Shown: piece after piece, positions 54,609-63,606 of the stretch | How positions within the stretch are numbered: the first letter of the stretch is position 1 | Layout: every line of letters starts with the position of its first letter | Source: Thalassobius sp. Cn5-15 | Lineage (GTDB): Bacteria > Pseudomonadota > Alphaproteobacteria > Rhodobacterales > Rhodobacteraceae | Direction: 5' to 3' | NCBI RefSeq assembly: GCF_022347685.1 | Contig: NZ_JAKRGF010000004.1 | Span: 62,001 to 126,000, forward strand | Length of the DNA stretch: 64,000 bases | The notes under the pieces: generated by a model | What the model was told of the DNA's origin: nothing | What the model saw: the letters and a program-made list of their open reading frames with translations, nothing else | The model's database searches: none | Program-made: the position numbers and the translations under genes

Positions 54609-54638
54609 TATATAGGGAGGGTGGCGGCACCCTGCAAG
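54609..54638 (-). promoter_or_regulatory. Heat-shock (RpoH-type) promoter of dnaK
   Basis: On the minus strand CTTGCAG (54632-54638) is followed, after 15 bases, by CCTATATA (54609-54616). Alphaproteobacterial sigma-32 promoters have CTTG at -35 and a CYTAT-type -10, so both boxes fit. The predicted transcript would have a leader of about 115 bases before dnaK. Confidence 0.65.
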
Positions 54639-54715
54639 CACTGCAAAAGGAGGGAATCGGTGATTCTGACGGGATTTTTTAACCATCTGATGCTGCAGCC
54701 GTGTGCGTGGGCGTT

Positions 54716-55321
54716 ATGACCGTCCCTGTCAGCCTGCGCGGTGTCCAGATTTATCAAGGGCTGCTCACGCCAGAGGTGCAGGCGAATCTGGTCGAAGATC
54801 TGCGTGCCTGCGCCCGGCAGGCGCCGTTTTTCACCCCTGTGACTGCCTCGGGCAAAGCGATGTCTGTGCGGTTGACGTCTGCGGGGCGCATGGGGTGGGT
54901 CAGTGACCGGCGTGGCTATCGCTATGAACGCCGCCATCCATCCGGTGCCGTATGGCCCGCGATCCCTGAGACAGTTCTGGGTCTGTGGCGCGATTTGGTC
55001 AGTCGGGATCGTGACCCCGATTGCTGTTTGATCAACTACTACGGTGAAGGCACCAGAATGGGCCTGCATCAAGACCGTGATGAGGCGGATTTTCACTGGC
55101 CGGTTCTGTCCATATCGCTGGGAGACGAGGGGCTGTTTCGTGTTGGCAATACGACACGAGGCGGCAAGACCGACTCGGTCTGGTTGCGGTCTGGTGATGT
55201 GTTGCTGATGGGCGGTGAGGCGCGGCTGGTCTATCATGGCGTCGACCGGATCCGGTTTGGATCCAGCCGTCTGTTGCCACAGGGCGGGCGCATCAATTTG
55301 ACCTGTCGGGTGGTGACCTGA
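54716..55321 (+). CDS. alkB: AlkB-type Fe(II)/2-oxoglutarate dioxygenase
   Basis: About 201 residues. The double-stranded beta-helix has its Fe-binding HxD (LHQDRDE) and distal His (VYHGVDRI), and the 2-oxoglutarate/RNxTxR-type end is RINLTCR. It reverses N-alkyl damage (1-methyladenine, 3-methylcytosine) in DNA or RNA by oxidative demethylation. ATG 54716 is used; a GTG at 54701 is possible. It is divergent from dnaK across about 230 bases, so the heat-shock promoter lies between them. Confidence 0.94.
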   Translation: MTVPVSLRGVQIYQGLLTPEVQANLVEDLRACARQAPFFTPVTASGKAMSVRLTSAGRMGWVSDRRGYRYERRHPSGAVWPAIPETVLGLWRDLVSRDRDPDCCLINYYGEGTRMGLHQDRDEADFHWPVLSISLGDEGLFRVGNTTRGGKTDSVWLRSGDVLLMGGEARLVYHGVDRIRFGSSRLLPQGGRINLTCRVVT

Positions 55322-55331
55322 GGCGTGCGAT

Positions 55332-56153
55332 TTAGCGTCGTGCGCCCCAACTGATCGAGGAATGGCGTCTTGTATAAAATTCGCCAATCAGACCCAGCAT
55401 CAGGATCACGCCATATACGATCAGCGCATATTTGATCGATGAATAGCGCGGCGTGTAGTTGATAAATACAAAGCCGCGCGCCTGATCAATTGCGTGGAAT
55501 AGCGGATTCCAATCAAACATTGCCAGCATGAAACCGGGCAGGGTGTTGGCCAAGAACATCTTGCCCGATGCGATCATGTTGGCGCGCTGGTAGACCAGCG
55601 TGATAATTTGCACTGGCCCGGGGAACCACGGTTTCAGTGCCAACAGCACTGTGCCAATTGCCATGCCGCCAAACCACGCGAGCAGTAGCATGCCAAAGGC
55701 GCCTGCAGCATCCTCAATCACGAACCGGTTAAAGCCCATGTAATAGATGAATAGAATCAGTGTCAGCGCCAACACTTGCAAATATAGGGCGCTAAGGGCT
55801 GAGGACAGGATCGCGATGATTGTATTCATCGGCGCATGTAGCATCATTGGCGATGTCGGCCCCTCTGACCCTGCCACCGCGCCCAGCGTTTTGGTGTGGG
55901 TCATGTAAAGGAAGATGCCGGACATCAAATACAGCAGGAAATCGCCCCGCACCGCCGAGCTGCGCAGCCCGAGGATTGAGAACATCAGGAAAAAGGCGAA
56001 CACCATGATCGCAAGCTGCAAAAGGTTTACAAGAATCGACAGCACAGCATTGCCGTGGGTGTTGCGCACTTTGCGCGCAATCGAATGGTACGTGAGCCCC
56101 GCCATGGTGGTGGCGGCCTCAAGGCTGTTTTCCTTGCGACTGTTGTAAAACAT
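55332..56153 (-). CDS. ABC-2-type permease, polysaccharide export (KpsM/Wzm-like)
   Basis: 273 residues with about six hydrophobic segments, including LSILVNLLQLAIMVFAFFLMF, LTLILFIYYMG, FGMLLLAWFGGMAIGTVLLAL and YALIVYGVILMLGLIGEFY. The layout and N-terminal basic residues fit ABC-2 permeases for capsule or O-antigen export. No matching KpsT/Wzt ATPase is inside the window, so the partner must be encoded elsewhere. It sits at the edge of the glycan cluster, divergent from cysQ. Confidence 0.8.
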   Translation of the reverse strand: MFYNSRKENSLEAATTMAGLTYHSIARKVRNTHGNAVLSILVNLLQLAIMVFAFFLMFSILGLRSSAVRGDFLLYLMSGIFLYMTHTKTLGAVAGSEGPTSPMMLHAPMNTIIAILSSALSALYLQVLALTLILFIYYMGFNRFVIEDAAGAFGMLLLAWFGGMAIGTVLLALKPWFPGPVQIITLVYQRANMIASGKMFLANTLPGFMLAMFDWNPLFHAIDQARGFVFINYTPRYSSIKYALIVYGVILMLGLIGEFYTRRHSSISWGARR

Positions 56154-56270
56154 TTCAGCGACTGCTCCCGCGGCTTGCGGTCATTAGAACGGACAAACCT
56201 TGCCGTTTCGTTAGCCTGAGATCATAAGAGGGTGGCAAATTTATGGCAACATCTGCCCCTGTCGCATAAC

Positions 56271-56284
56271 CTCACAGCTGTGAG
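56271..56284. promoter_or_regulatory. 14-bp perfect palindrome upstream of cysQ
   Basis: CTCACAGCTGTGAG lies about 45 bases before the cysQ start in the gap divergent to the permease. It is a candidate operator site; the protein is unknown. Confidence 0.4.
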
Positions 56285-56327
56285 AGGCGTGATATTGTGG
56301 GCAGGTCCGGCGTGAAAGGGTGAAAGC

Positions 56328-57125
56328 TTGGACTATCAGAAACTGACCGAAGTGATGCGCAAACTGGCGCTGGAAGCGGGTGATAAGATCATGGAGATCT
56401 ACAACTCCGACAGTTTCGAAGTGAAGGTGAAATCCGACGAAAGCCCGGTGACCGAAGCGGATGAGGCTGCCGATGCGCTTATTTCGGCCGGTTTGCGGGC
56501 GGCGTTTCCTGATGTCCTTTTGGTCACTGAGGAACAAGCCGACAGTCACAGCCAGCGTGCGGACACTTTTCTGATCGTGGACCCGTTGGACGGGACCAAG
56601 GAGTTTGTGCACCGTCGTGGCGATTTCACCGTCAACATCGCCTATGTTGAAAACGGCGTGCCGACCCGCGGCGTGGTTTACGCTCCGGCCCGTAACCGCA
56701 TGTTCTATACGCTGGCGGATGGTGCTGCGGTGGAGGAAACCGGCGCCTTGGCCAAGGATCAGATCGGTGAAACCGCCCCAATCCGCGTGTCGGATGCAGA
56801 CAACACCGCGCTGCTGGTTGTGGCGTCAAAATCGCACCGGGATCAGGCCACCGATGACTACATCAACAAATACAGTGTTGCGGATAGCAAAAGCGCGGGG
56901 TCGTCGCTGAAGTTCTGTCTGGTCGCCTCTGGTGAGGCGGATATCTATCCCCGTGTTGGTCGCACAATGGAATGGGATACAGCCGCCGGCCACGCGGTTC
57001 TGCATGGCGCAGGCGGCAAGGTTGTGCGTTTTGATGACCATAGCCCGTTGACCTACGGCAAGGCTGACTATGCCAACCCGTTTTTCATCGCCTATGCCCC
57101 CAGCGTTGAGCTGAAAGAGGCGTAA
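56328..57125 (+). CDS. cysQ: 3'(2'),5'-bisphosphate nucleotidase CysQ
   Basis: 265 residues. The inositol-monophosphatase fold has PVTEADEAADALI, LLVTEEQAD and the metal-binding LIVDPLDGTKEFVHRRGDFTVNIA; the C-terminal metal/substrate residues are in EWDTAAGHAVL. CysQ turns PAP (and PAPS) into AMP (APS), and so clears the by-product of PAPS-dependent sulfotransferases. It starts with TTG 56328 after AAAGGG. It overlaps the following glycosyltransferase by one base (TAATG). The location fits a sulfated-glycan cluster. Confidence 0.94.
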   Translation: MDYQKLTEVMRKLALEAGDKIMEIYNSDSFEVKVKSDESPVTEADEAADALISAGLRAAFPDVLLVTEEQADSHSQRADTFLIVDPLDGTKEFVHRRGDFTVNIAYVENGVPTRGVVYAPARNRMFYTLADGAAVEETGALAKDQIGETAPIRVSDADNTALLVVASKSHRDQATDDYINKYSVADSKSAGSSLKFCLVASGEADIYPRVGRTMEWDTAAGHAVLHGAGGKVVRFDDHSPLTYGKADYANPFFIAYAPSVELKEA

Positions 57126-58384
57126 TGCCTATCGCCACGGCCTCATTTGATCCAGATGCAGCGGTCATTTCGACCTCTGTCATTGTGGTCAGTCGGGGCC
57201 GTGGCGCGGATCTGCAGCGCTGTCTTTCGGGACTCAGCCGGCTTTGTTACAGCGCCTATGAGGTGGTGGTTGTCACGGACCCCGAAGGTGAGGCGGCGAT
57301 TGACGCGGCGGGCCTGCGGGACGAGGTGAAGCTGGTCCCCTTTGATACCCCCAATATTTCTGCCGCGCGCAACCTCGGAATTGGGATTGCTGCCGGTGAT
57401 GTTGTGGCCTTCATCGACGATGATGCGGTGCCGGAACCTATGTGGCTGGCCCATCTGATTGCGCCTTTTGCAGATGATCAGGTGGCCGCCACTGGCGGTT
57501 ATGTGCGCGGCCGCAATGGCATTAGCTATCAATGGCGCGCGCGTACGGTCGATACGCAGGGTGTTGCGCATGCGCTGGAGGTTGCGGGCGATGCCCCGCA
57601 GCGGATCAACCCGCCTGCAGGCCATGCGATCAAGACCGAGGGCACCAATATGGCGGTGCGCCGCGACTGGTTGCTGCGGTTAGGTGGGTTTGATGAGGCG
57701 TTTCAATTCTATCTGGATGAAACCGATCTGAACCGGCGGCTGATGTTGGCCGGCGGGGTAACCGTTCTGGTGCCGCTGGCTGAGGTACATCATGCCTATG
57801 CGTCCAGCCCGCGCCGTCGACCGAATCGCGCGGTAACTGATCTGTTTGATGTAGGCGCTAGTACGGCGGTGTTTCTGCGCAAACATGATGCGGATTGTGA
57901 TCCTGCCGCCGCGCTGGCGTGGTTGCGTCAGGAGCAATGGGATCGCTTGCAACGACAGGTATGGCGGCGGTTGATCAAGCGATCTGATATGGTCGATGTG
58001 CTGTCCTCGCTAGAGGCGGGGTTGCAGGACGGCCAGGTACGGGATTTTGATCTGTCGCCTGACTGGCCCGCACCGCAAGAGGCTTTTCGACCCTTTGCAT
58101 CCCGCGCAAATGGTCAGCACGTCGTTCTGTCTGGCTGGATCTGGGCGCGTCGCCGTCTGATGCGGCAGGCCACCGATTCGGTGAAGGCTGGCGCGACCGT
58201 CTCTCTCTATCTGTTCAGTCCTGACAGTCGCTATCACCGGCTTGGTTATCATCTGCCCGGTATCTGGTTGCAGCGTGGTGGATTGTTCGGTCGCAGCGTC
58301 CGCAGCCAAAGACTGGTACGGTTCTGGCGAGTCAAAGACCGTGTCGCAGCGGAAATTAACCGTTTGTTTAGAATTCGGTTCTAA
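57125..58384 (+). CDS. Glycosyltransferase family 2
   Basis: 419 residues. The N-terminal GT-A domain has STSVIVVSRGRGADLQRCL, the metal/nucleotide site AFIDDDAVPEPMWL, and FYLDETDLNRRL (acidic ED motif); the C-terminal 150 residues (ESPL-free, Arg-rich, ending NRLFRIRF) are basic and unassigned. It probably transfers a sugar from a nucleotide-sugar donor to a lipid-linked or surface glycan. Start ATG 57125 overlaps the cysQ stop, so it is cotranslated. The substrate is not evident. Third gene of the right-hand cluster. Confidence 0.88.
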   Translation: MPIATASFDPDAAVISTSVIVVSRGRGADLQRCLSGLSRLCYSAYEVVVVTDPEGEAAIDAAGLRDEVKLVPFDTPNISAARNLGIGIAAGDVVAFIDDDAVPEPMWLAHLIAPFADDQVAATGGYVRGRNGISYQWRARTVDTQGVAHALEVAGDAPQRINPPAGHAIKTEGTNMAVRRDWLLRLGGFDEAFQFYLDETDLNRRLMLAGGVTVLVPLAEVHHAYASSPRRRPNRAVTDLFDVGASTAVFLRKHDADCDPAAALAWLRQEQWDRLQRQVWRRLIKRSDMVDVLSSLEAGLQDGQVRDFDLSPDWPAPQEAFRPFASRANGQHVVLSGWIWARRRLMRQATDSVKAGATVSLYLFSPDSRYHRLGYHLPGIWLQRGGLFGRSVRSQRLVRFWRVKDRVAAEINRLFRIRF

Positions 58385-58545
58385 GACGGCCGGCGTTTCT
58401 TAATTGGTTTAGGGTCGTCTGCTGTGTTCCTTGGCGGGAATGTGTGCGACAGAGCGGTATGGAGCCGTTCTCGGCGGCAATTTCCCCGAAGTCCTTTATT
58501 TTCAGATTTGGCGCAGGTATGAAAAGCCTAGCTTAAGAGGTACTT

Positions 58546-59439
58546 ATGACACGTAAAATCACCAAGGCCATTTTTCCGGTCGCCGGTCTGGGAACACGCT
58601 TCCTTCCTGCCACAAAATCCGTTCCCAAAGAAATCATGACATTGGTGGACCGCCCCCTGATTCAATACGCCATCGATGAGGCGCGGGCAGCGGGAATCGA
58701 AGAGTTCATCTTTGTGACCTCGCGTGGAAAATCTGCGCTGGAGGATTATTTTGACCATTCTCATCAGCTGCAGGCAGATCTTGCTGCCAAGGGGAAGGAT
58801 GACCTGCTGGAAATCCTGAAATCCACGAACATGGACAGCGGACAGATTGCTTACCTGCGACAGCACAAGGCGCTGGGCCTTGGACACGCTGTTTGGTGCG
58901 CTCGGCGCCTGATCCATGACGAACCCTTTGCGGTGATCTTGCCGGATGACGTGATCGCAGCCGAAAAGCCCTGTCTGAAACAGATGGTTGAGGCATACGA
59001 GGAAACCGGTGGTTCTATGGTCGCGACGATGGAAGTGCCACGCGAAAAGGCCAATGCCTATGGCGTGCTGGACGTCGCCAATGATATGGGTGCGGTGGTT
59101 GAGGCCAAGGGCATGGTTGAAAAACCGCCACTGGGGACTGAGCCGTCGAACCTCGCTGTGATCGGCCGTTACATCCTGCACCCGAACGTGCTGAATTCGC
59201 TCGACAAACAGGAAACCGGTGCAGGCGGTGAGATTCAGCTGACCGACGCCATCGCCAAGGAAATTGGTACCGATCGTGGCGTCTATGGCTACCGTTTCAA
59301 TGGGCAGCGTTTCGACTGTGGGTCCAAGGCGGGTTTCCTGCAGGCGACTGTTTCTTTCGGCCTGGCACGGGATGAGTTGAAAGATGACCTGCGTGAGTAT
59401 CTGCATGAGGTGCTGGCGGTTGATAAGGCTGCGCAGTAA
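58546..59439 (+). CDS. galU: UTP-glucose-1-phosphate uridylyltransferase
   Basis: 297 residues, the usual length. N-terminal VTRKITKAIFPVAGLGTRFLPATKSVPKEI-type motif with the nucleotide-binding PVAGLGTRFLPATK, then LALGLGHAVWCAR-like sequence (KALGLGHAVWCA), LPDDVI and VEKPP. It makes UDP-glucose, the precursor for many surface sugars. It lies between glycosyltransferase genes, so it probably serves the cluster. An AAGAGG site precedes ATG 58546. A terminator follows the gene. Confidence 0.97.
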   Translation: MTRKITKAIFPVAGLGTRFLPATKSVPKEIMTLVDRPLIQYAIDEARAAGIEEFIFVTSRGKSALEDYFDHSHQLQADLAAKGKDDLLEILKSTNMDSGQIAYLRQHKALGLGHAVWCARRLIHDEPFAVILPDDVIAAEKPCLKQMVEAYEETGGSMVATMEVPREKANAYGVLDVANDMGAVVEAKGMVEKPPLGTEPSNLAVIGRYILHPNVLNSLDKQETGAGGEIQLTDAIAKEIGTDRGVYGYRFNGQRFDCGSKAGFLQATVSFGLARDELKDDLREYLHEVLAVDKAAQ

Positions 59440-59489
59440 GCGCATCACAAAAGCAAATCCTTGTATTTGCTGTGACAAATGATGAACAT

Positions 59490-59514
59490 GGCCCGGCATT
59501 GTCCGGGCCTTTTT
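59490..59514 (+). terminator. Intrinsic terminator after galU
   Basis: GGCCCGG/CCGGGCC, 7 bp, with a six-base loop and then TTTTT. Confidence 0.9.
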
Positions 59515-59549
59515 CGTGGTATTTCAACCGCCCGGTGCTAAGGATGTGT

Positions 59550-60806
59550 ATGCCTGAACAAACCCGTCATACATCAGCCTATGTGCTGGATATCACCCGC
59601 AGCCTGCGGCGGGTGGGGCGGTTGCCGACGGGTGTGGATCGGGTGGAGCATGCCTATATCCGCTGGATGTTGGCGCAGCCGCAGCCGGTCTTCGCTTTGG
59701 CGCGCACGCGTTTGGGCTATGTGTTGTTGGGCCGTGCAGGGCTGCAGGGGATCTGGGATCGGATCGATGGGCGTGTGCCCTGGGGGCGTGCGCGCCCTTT
59801 GTCCCTGTTCGGGCGTAGTGATCCGGCAAGGCGACGTGGTGAAAGCGATCTGCGGCGATTGGCGATTGCCCGCAGTGTTCCGCGGCGGTTGCTTAGGATG
59901 CTGGCCGCGCATCTGCCGCAGGGGACGACCTATCTGAATCTTGGTCATTCCAATCTGACCCCGCGGGTGTTGGGGGCCCTGCGAGATCAGAACGCGCGGG
60001 TGGTGGTGATGCTGCATGATTTGATCCCACTTAGCCATCCTGACACGCAGCGGCCACAGCTGCGGGCGCAGTTTGCCGCGATGGTGGATCGGGTCCAGCA
60101 GGGTGCCGATCTGATCCTGTGCAATTCTGCCGCAACAGAGGCGGAGGTGACCGCGCACATGGCTGCCCATGGTGCCGCTCTCGGCACGGTGCCACAAACG
60201 TTGGTCGCGCCCCTTGGCCTTGATCTGGCGGCGCAAACTGCGACGCAGCCAGTCACTATGCCTGCGGGTTTCGACCCGAGCCTGCCCTTTGTGATGACCC
60301 TTGGGACCATTGAGCCGCGCAAAAACCATGCGATTCTGCTGGATGTCTGGGATCAGCTTTTGGCCGACAAGGTGTCGCTGCAGCTGGTGATTTGCGGCCA
60401 GCGTGGTTGGTTGAATGAGGCGGTATTTCAGCGATTGGACCAGTGGAAGGCGCGCGGCACGGGGGTGTTTGAAATCGCGGGCCTCAGCGACGGGCAGCTG
60501 GCAGAGTTGATGGGGCGGGCGGAGGCGCTGGTCTTTCCCTCCCTCGCTGAAGGTTATGGTCTGCCTGTCCTAGAGGCACGGGCGCGGGGATGTCCGGTGA
60601 TTTGCAGTGATTTAGCTGTATTTCGCGAACACCTTGGAAACAATGCCGTTTACCTGCCTGCGAATGATGCCTATTCTTGGATAATAACGATGACCGAACT
60701 GGCACAGGCAGCACAGGCTTCCCCGCATCAGGCGCGCGCTGAACTGGCACGATTTGTGCCACCCAGATGGCAGCAGCATTTTGATCTGGTGGCGCAGTAT
60801 CTGTAG
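59550..60806 (+). CDS. Glycosyltransferase family 4
   Basis: About 418 residues. The C-terminal GT-B half has the family motifs VMTLGTIEPRKNHAILLD and ALVFPSLAEGYGLPVLEARARGCPVICSD; the N-terminal half has LDITRSLRRVGRLPTGVDRVEHAYI. It would use a nucleotide-sugar donor to extend a surface glycan. ATG 59550 lies six bases after AAGG; ATG 59544 and a frame from 59472 are less likely. It has its own start after the galU terminator, so it probably begins a further transcription unit. Confidence 0.87.
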   Translation: MPEQTRHTSAYVLDITRSLRRVGRLPTGVDRVEHAYIRWMLAQPQPVFALARTRLGYVLLGRAGLQGIWDRIDGRVPWGRARPLSLFGRSDPARRRGESDLRRLAIARSVPRRLLRMLAAHLPQGTTYLNLGHSNLTPRVLGALRDQNARVVVMLHDLIPLSHPDTQRPQLRAQFAAMVDRVQQGADLILCNSAATEAEVTAHMAAHGAALGTVPQTLVAPLGLDLAAQTATQPVTMPAGFDPSLPFVMTLGTIEPRKNHAILLDVWDQLLADKVSLQLVICGQRGWLNEAVFQRLDQWKARGTGVFEIAGLSDGQLAELMGRAEALVFPSLAEGYGLPVLEARARGCPVICSDLAVFREHLGNNAVYLPANDAYSWIITMTELAQAAQASPHQARAELARFVPPRWQQHFDLVAQYL

Positions 60807-60875
60807 GCCACGTCCAAAGTTCGGTCGCAGGTGCACAGTTTGGGTCGTGTATGATCCGCGTTGGGGGAGAGGCCA

Positions 60876-61886
60876 TTGGGTGTCTGGACGGCATATCGGT
60901 TGAGGGTGAAGCGGCAGCGCTATTTGGGGCGTGCCATCCGCAAACGGCATGAGCTGTCTTCGGTGGTGAACCGTACCAAGGCGATCAAGCCAGGTGATAT
61001 CCTGTTGTTCTGCACCCAGCGCAACGAGGCGATTCGCTTGCCGTATTTCCTGCAATATTACCGCGATATGGGGGTCAATCATTTCATCTTTGTCGACAAC
61101 GACAGTGATGATGGGTCGATTTCCTATCTTCAGGATCAGCCGGACGTGTCGCTGTGGCATACCCGCGCCAGCTACAAGCGGTCGCGTTTTGGGGTAGATT
61201 GGTTGAACTGGCTGCAATGCAAATACGGCCATGGCCACTGGACGCTGGTGGTCGATCCAGACGAATTCCTCGTCTACCCGTTCTGTGACACCCGCCCGCT
61301 CAGGGCGCTGACGGATTGGCTGGACGCTTCCTCAATCCGGTCGTTTAGCGCGATGATTTTGGATATGTACCCCAAAGGCCGCATTGATCAGCAGCCTTAT
61401 AGTGCCGGTCAGAATCCGCTGGAGATTGCCAATTGGTTTGACAGCGGCAACTACGCGCTGGAACGCAACTGGAAATTTGGCAACTTGTGGATACAAGGCG
61501 GACCGCGCCAGCGCGTTTTTTTTCCCGACGCGCCAGAACAGGCGCCTGCGTTGAACAAGATCCCGTTGGTTAAGTGGGATCGGCGCTATGTTTATATGAG
61601 TTCAACCCACATGTTGCTGCCACGCGGTCTGAACGCGGTCTATGACGAATGGGGCGGCGAAAAAGCCAGCGGCGCACTACTGCACACCAAGTTTCTGGAC
61701 ACCTTCAACGACAAGGCCAAAGAAGAGCTGGAGCGCAAACAACATTACTCTGGCTCGGTCGAATACAAAGCTTATGCCGCCACGCTGGATGAAAACCCGG
61801 ATCTGTGGTGCAAGTGGTCAGAGAAATACATCAACTGGCGCCAGCTAGAGATTTTGGGCCTGATGTCCAAAGGCAACTGGGCGTGA
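60876..61886 (+). CDS. Glycosyltransferase, Glyco_tranf_2_4-type
   Basis: About 336 residues. LLFCTQRNEAIRLPYFLQYYRDMGVNHFIFVDNDSDDGS is the family signature of the GT2-like DUF/Glyco_tranf_2_4 proteins, and VVDPDEFLVYP supplies the acidic site. The start TTG 60876 is preceded by GGGGGAGAGG; a second TTG (60861) lies 15 bases upstream in frame. It follows the GT4 gene by about 70 bases and is 13 bases upstream of the GT14-type gene. Specificity unknown. Confidence 0.85.
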   Translation: MGVWTAYRLRVKRQRYLGRAIRKRHELSSVVNRTKAIKPGDILLFCTQRNEAIRLPYFLQYYRDMGVNHFIFVDNDSDDGSISYLQDQPDVSLWHTRASYKRSRFGVDWLNWLQCKYGHGHWTLVVDPDEFLVYPFCDTRPLRALTDWLDASSIRSFSAMILDMYPKGRIDQQPYSAGQNPLEIANWFDSGNYALERNWKFGNLWIQGGPRQRVFFPDAPEQAPALNKIPLVKWDRRYVYMSSTHMLLPRGLNAVYDEWGGEKASGALLHTKFLDTFNDKAKEELERKQHYSGSVEYKAYAATLDENPDLWCKWSEKYINWRQLEILGLMSKGNWA

Positions 61887-61899
61887 GAGGGGCCAAGCG

Positions 61900-63600
61900 A
61901 TGAGCAGTGTTGGGGTTCTCATGCTGGTGCACACCGCGCTGGGCCGCGCCGAACAGGTGGCGCGGCACTGGTCTGCGGCGGGCTGTCCGGTGGTGATCCA
62001 TGTGGATGGCAACGTGGGCCAAGGCACTTACCGGCGTTTCGTCGATGCGCTGTCGGATCTGCCGGACGTGAAGTTCAGCCCGCGCCATCGCTGCGAATGG
62101 GGCACTTGGGGATTGGTTGCCGCAACGCAAAGCGCCAGTGAGATGATGCTGGATCACTATGGTGAGGTGCGCCATGTCTATCTGGCTTCCGGGTCTTGTC
62201 TGCCGCTACGTCCGGTTGAAGAACTGATCGATTATCTTGCCGATCGCCCGATGACTGATTTCATTGAAAGTGCGACCACCGCAGATGTGCCCTGGACCGT
62301 TGGCGGTCTGGATGAGGAACGGTTCAACTTCTCCTTTCCGTTCAGCTGGAAACGGCAGCGGTATCTGTTTGATCGTTGGGTGAACTTGCAACGGTTGGCA
62401 GGGCGCAAACGGGCGATGCCCAATGGCATTATCCCGCATATGGGCAGTCAGTGGTGGTGCCTGACGCGATCCACCCTGTCGGCGATCCTGGCCGACCCAG
62501 ATCGTGAACTTTATGACAGCTTCTTCAAACGGGTCTGGATCCCCGATGAAAGCTATTTTCAGTCACTCGCCCGCCTGCATGGCAGCCAGATCGAAAGCCG
62601 CTCGTTAACCCTGTCGAAGTTCGATTTTCAAGGCAAACCACATATATTCTACGACGATCACCTGCAGCTGTTGCGTCGATCTGACTGTTTTGTCGCGCGC
62701 AAGATCTGGCCGCATGCGGATCGCCTGTATGACAGTTTCCTTGGTGATCCCACCAATATGGTGACGGGTGCTGAACCCAACCCGGGCAAGATTGACCGGA
62801 TTTTTGCCAAGGCGGTAGACCGCCGGACCCGTGGGCGTCCGGGCCTCTATATGCAGTCGCGCTTCCCTCATGATGGTTGGGAAAACGGTGTGACCTCTTC
62901 ACGCTATTCGGTGTTTCAGGGGTTTGGCGATCTGTTTGAGGGTTTCGACCAATGGTTGACACGGGCGGTGGATGTTCGGATGCACGGTCACCTGTTTGGC
63001 CAAGAGCGGGTGGAATATGCCGACGGGCAGACGGTGATGAACGGTGCGCTCAGTGACAGTGCGGCGGTGCGGGATTACAACCCGCAGGCCTTTCTCACCA
63101 ATCTGATTTGGAATTCCCGCGGCGAGCGGCAGTGTTTCCATTTCAGCCCGCGCGACGCGCAGGACATCGGCTGGATCTTTGCCAAGGATCCGAATGCGCA
63201 GGTCTCGGTCATTTCGGGCGCATGGGCGGTGCCATTGTTCCTGTCTAATCGCAGCTTTTCCGACCTGCGCCGCGAGGCCGCCGCGCTGCAGAAGATCGAG
63301 GCGGAACATCTGAAAATCCTGCGGTCACCCTATGCCACCGCACGGATCCGTATCTGGACTATGGCTGAATTTATTGAGGCGCCATTAGAGCCGCTGCAAA
63401 CCATTATCGATGAGATCGGCACCCGCCCCGGTCCCCGTCTGGCCGATGCGCCCAAGATGGTGGACCTGACGGGCTTCGGTCAGTTTTTGCAAAACCTCAA
63501 AAATCAGGGGATGCACCCCTATCTGATGGGGGATTTTGCCGTAGAGCGGGGGCTGAATGGCAACAAACGTCCCAAACGCAAACCATATTTGGCACGATAG
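61900..63600 (+). CDS. Core-2/I-branching-type (GT14) glycosyltransferase with DUF5928-like C-terminus
   Basis: 566 residues. The N-terminal part resembles beta-1,6-N-acetylglucosaminyltransferase or peptide O-xylosyltransferase: VLMLVHTALGRAEQVARHW, VVIHVDGNVGQGTYRRF, YLASGSCLPLRPVEEL, GSQWWCLTRSTLSAIL, IPDESYFQSL. The C-terminal half (from about 330) contains PHDGWENGVTSSRYSVFQGFG and is likely the DUF5928-type domain found with it in Rhodobacteraceae. ATG 61900 follows GAGAGGGGC. It would make branches on a surface glycan. Followed by a sulfotransferase, six bases on. Confidence 0.82.
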   Translation: MSSVGVLMLVHTALGRAEQVARHWSAAGCPVVIHVDGNVGQGTYRRFVDALSDLPDVKFSPRHRCEWGTWGLVAATQSASEMMLDHYGEVRHVYLASGSCLPLRPVEELIDYLADRPMTDFIESATTADVPWTVGGLDEERFNFSFPFSWKRQRYLFDRWVNLQRLAGRKRAMPNGIIPHMGSQWWCLTRSTLSAILADPDRELYDSFFKRVWIPDESYFQSLARLHGSQIESRSLTLSKFDFQGKPHIFYDDHLQLLRRSDCFVARKIWPHADRLYDSFLGDPTNMVTGAEPNPGKIDRIFAKAVDRRTRGRPGLYMQSRFPHDGWENGVTSSRYSVFQGFGDLFEGFDQWLTRAVDVRMHGHLFGQERVEYADGQTVMNGALSDSAAVRDYNPQAFLTNLIWNSRGERQCFHFSPRDAQDIGWIFAKDPNAQVSVISGAWAVPLFLSNRSFSDLRREAAALQKIEAEHLKILRSPYATARIRIWTMAEFIEAPLEPLQTIIDEIGTRPGPRLADAPKMVDLTGFGQFLQNLKNQGMHPYLMGDFAVERGLNGNKRPKRKPYLAR

Positions 63601-63606
63601 GTAGTG

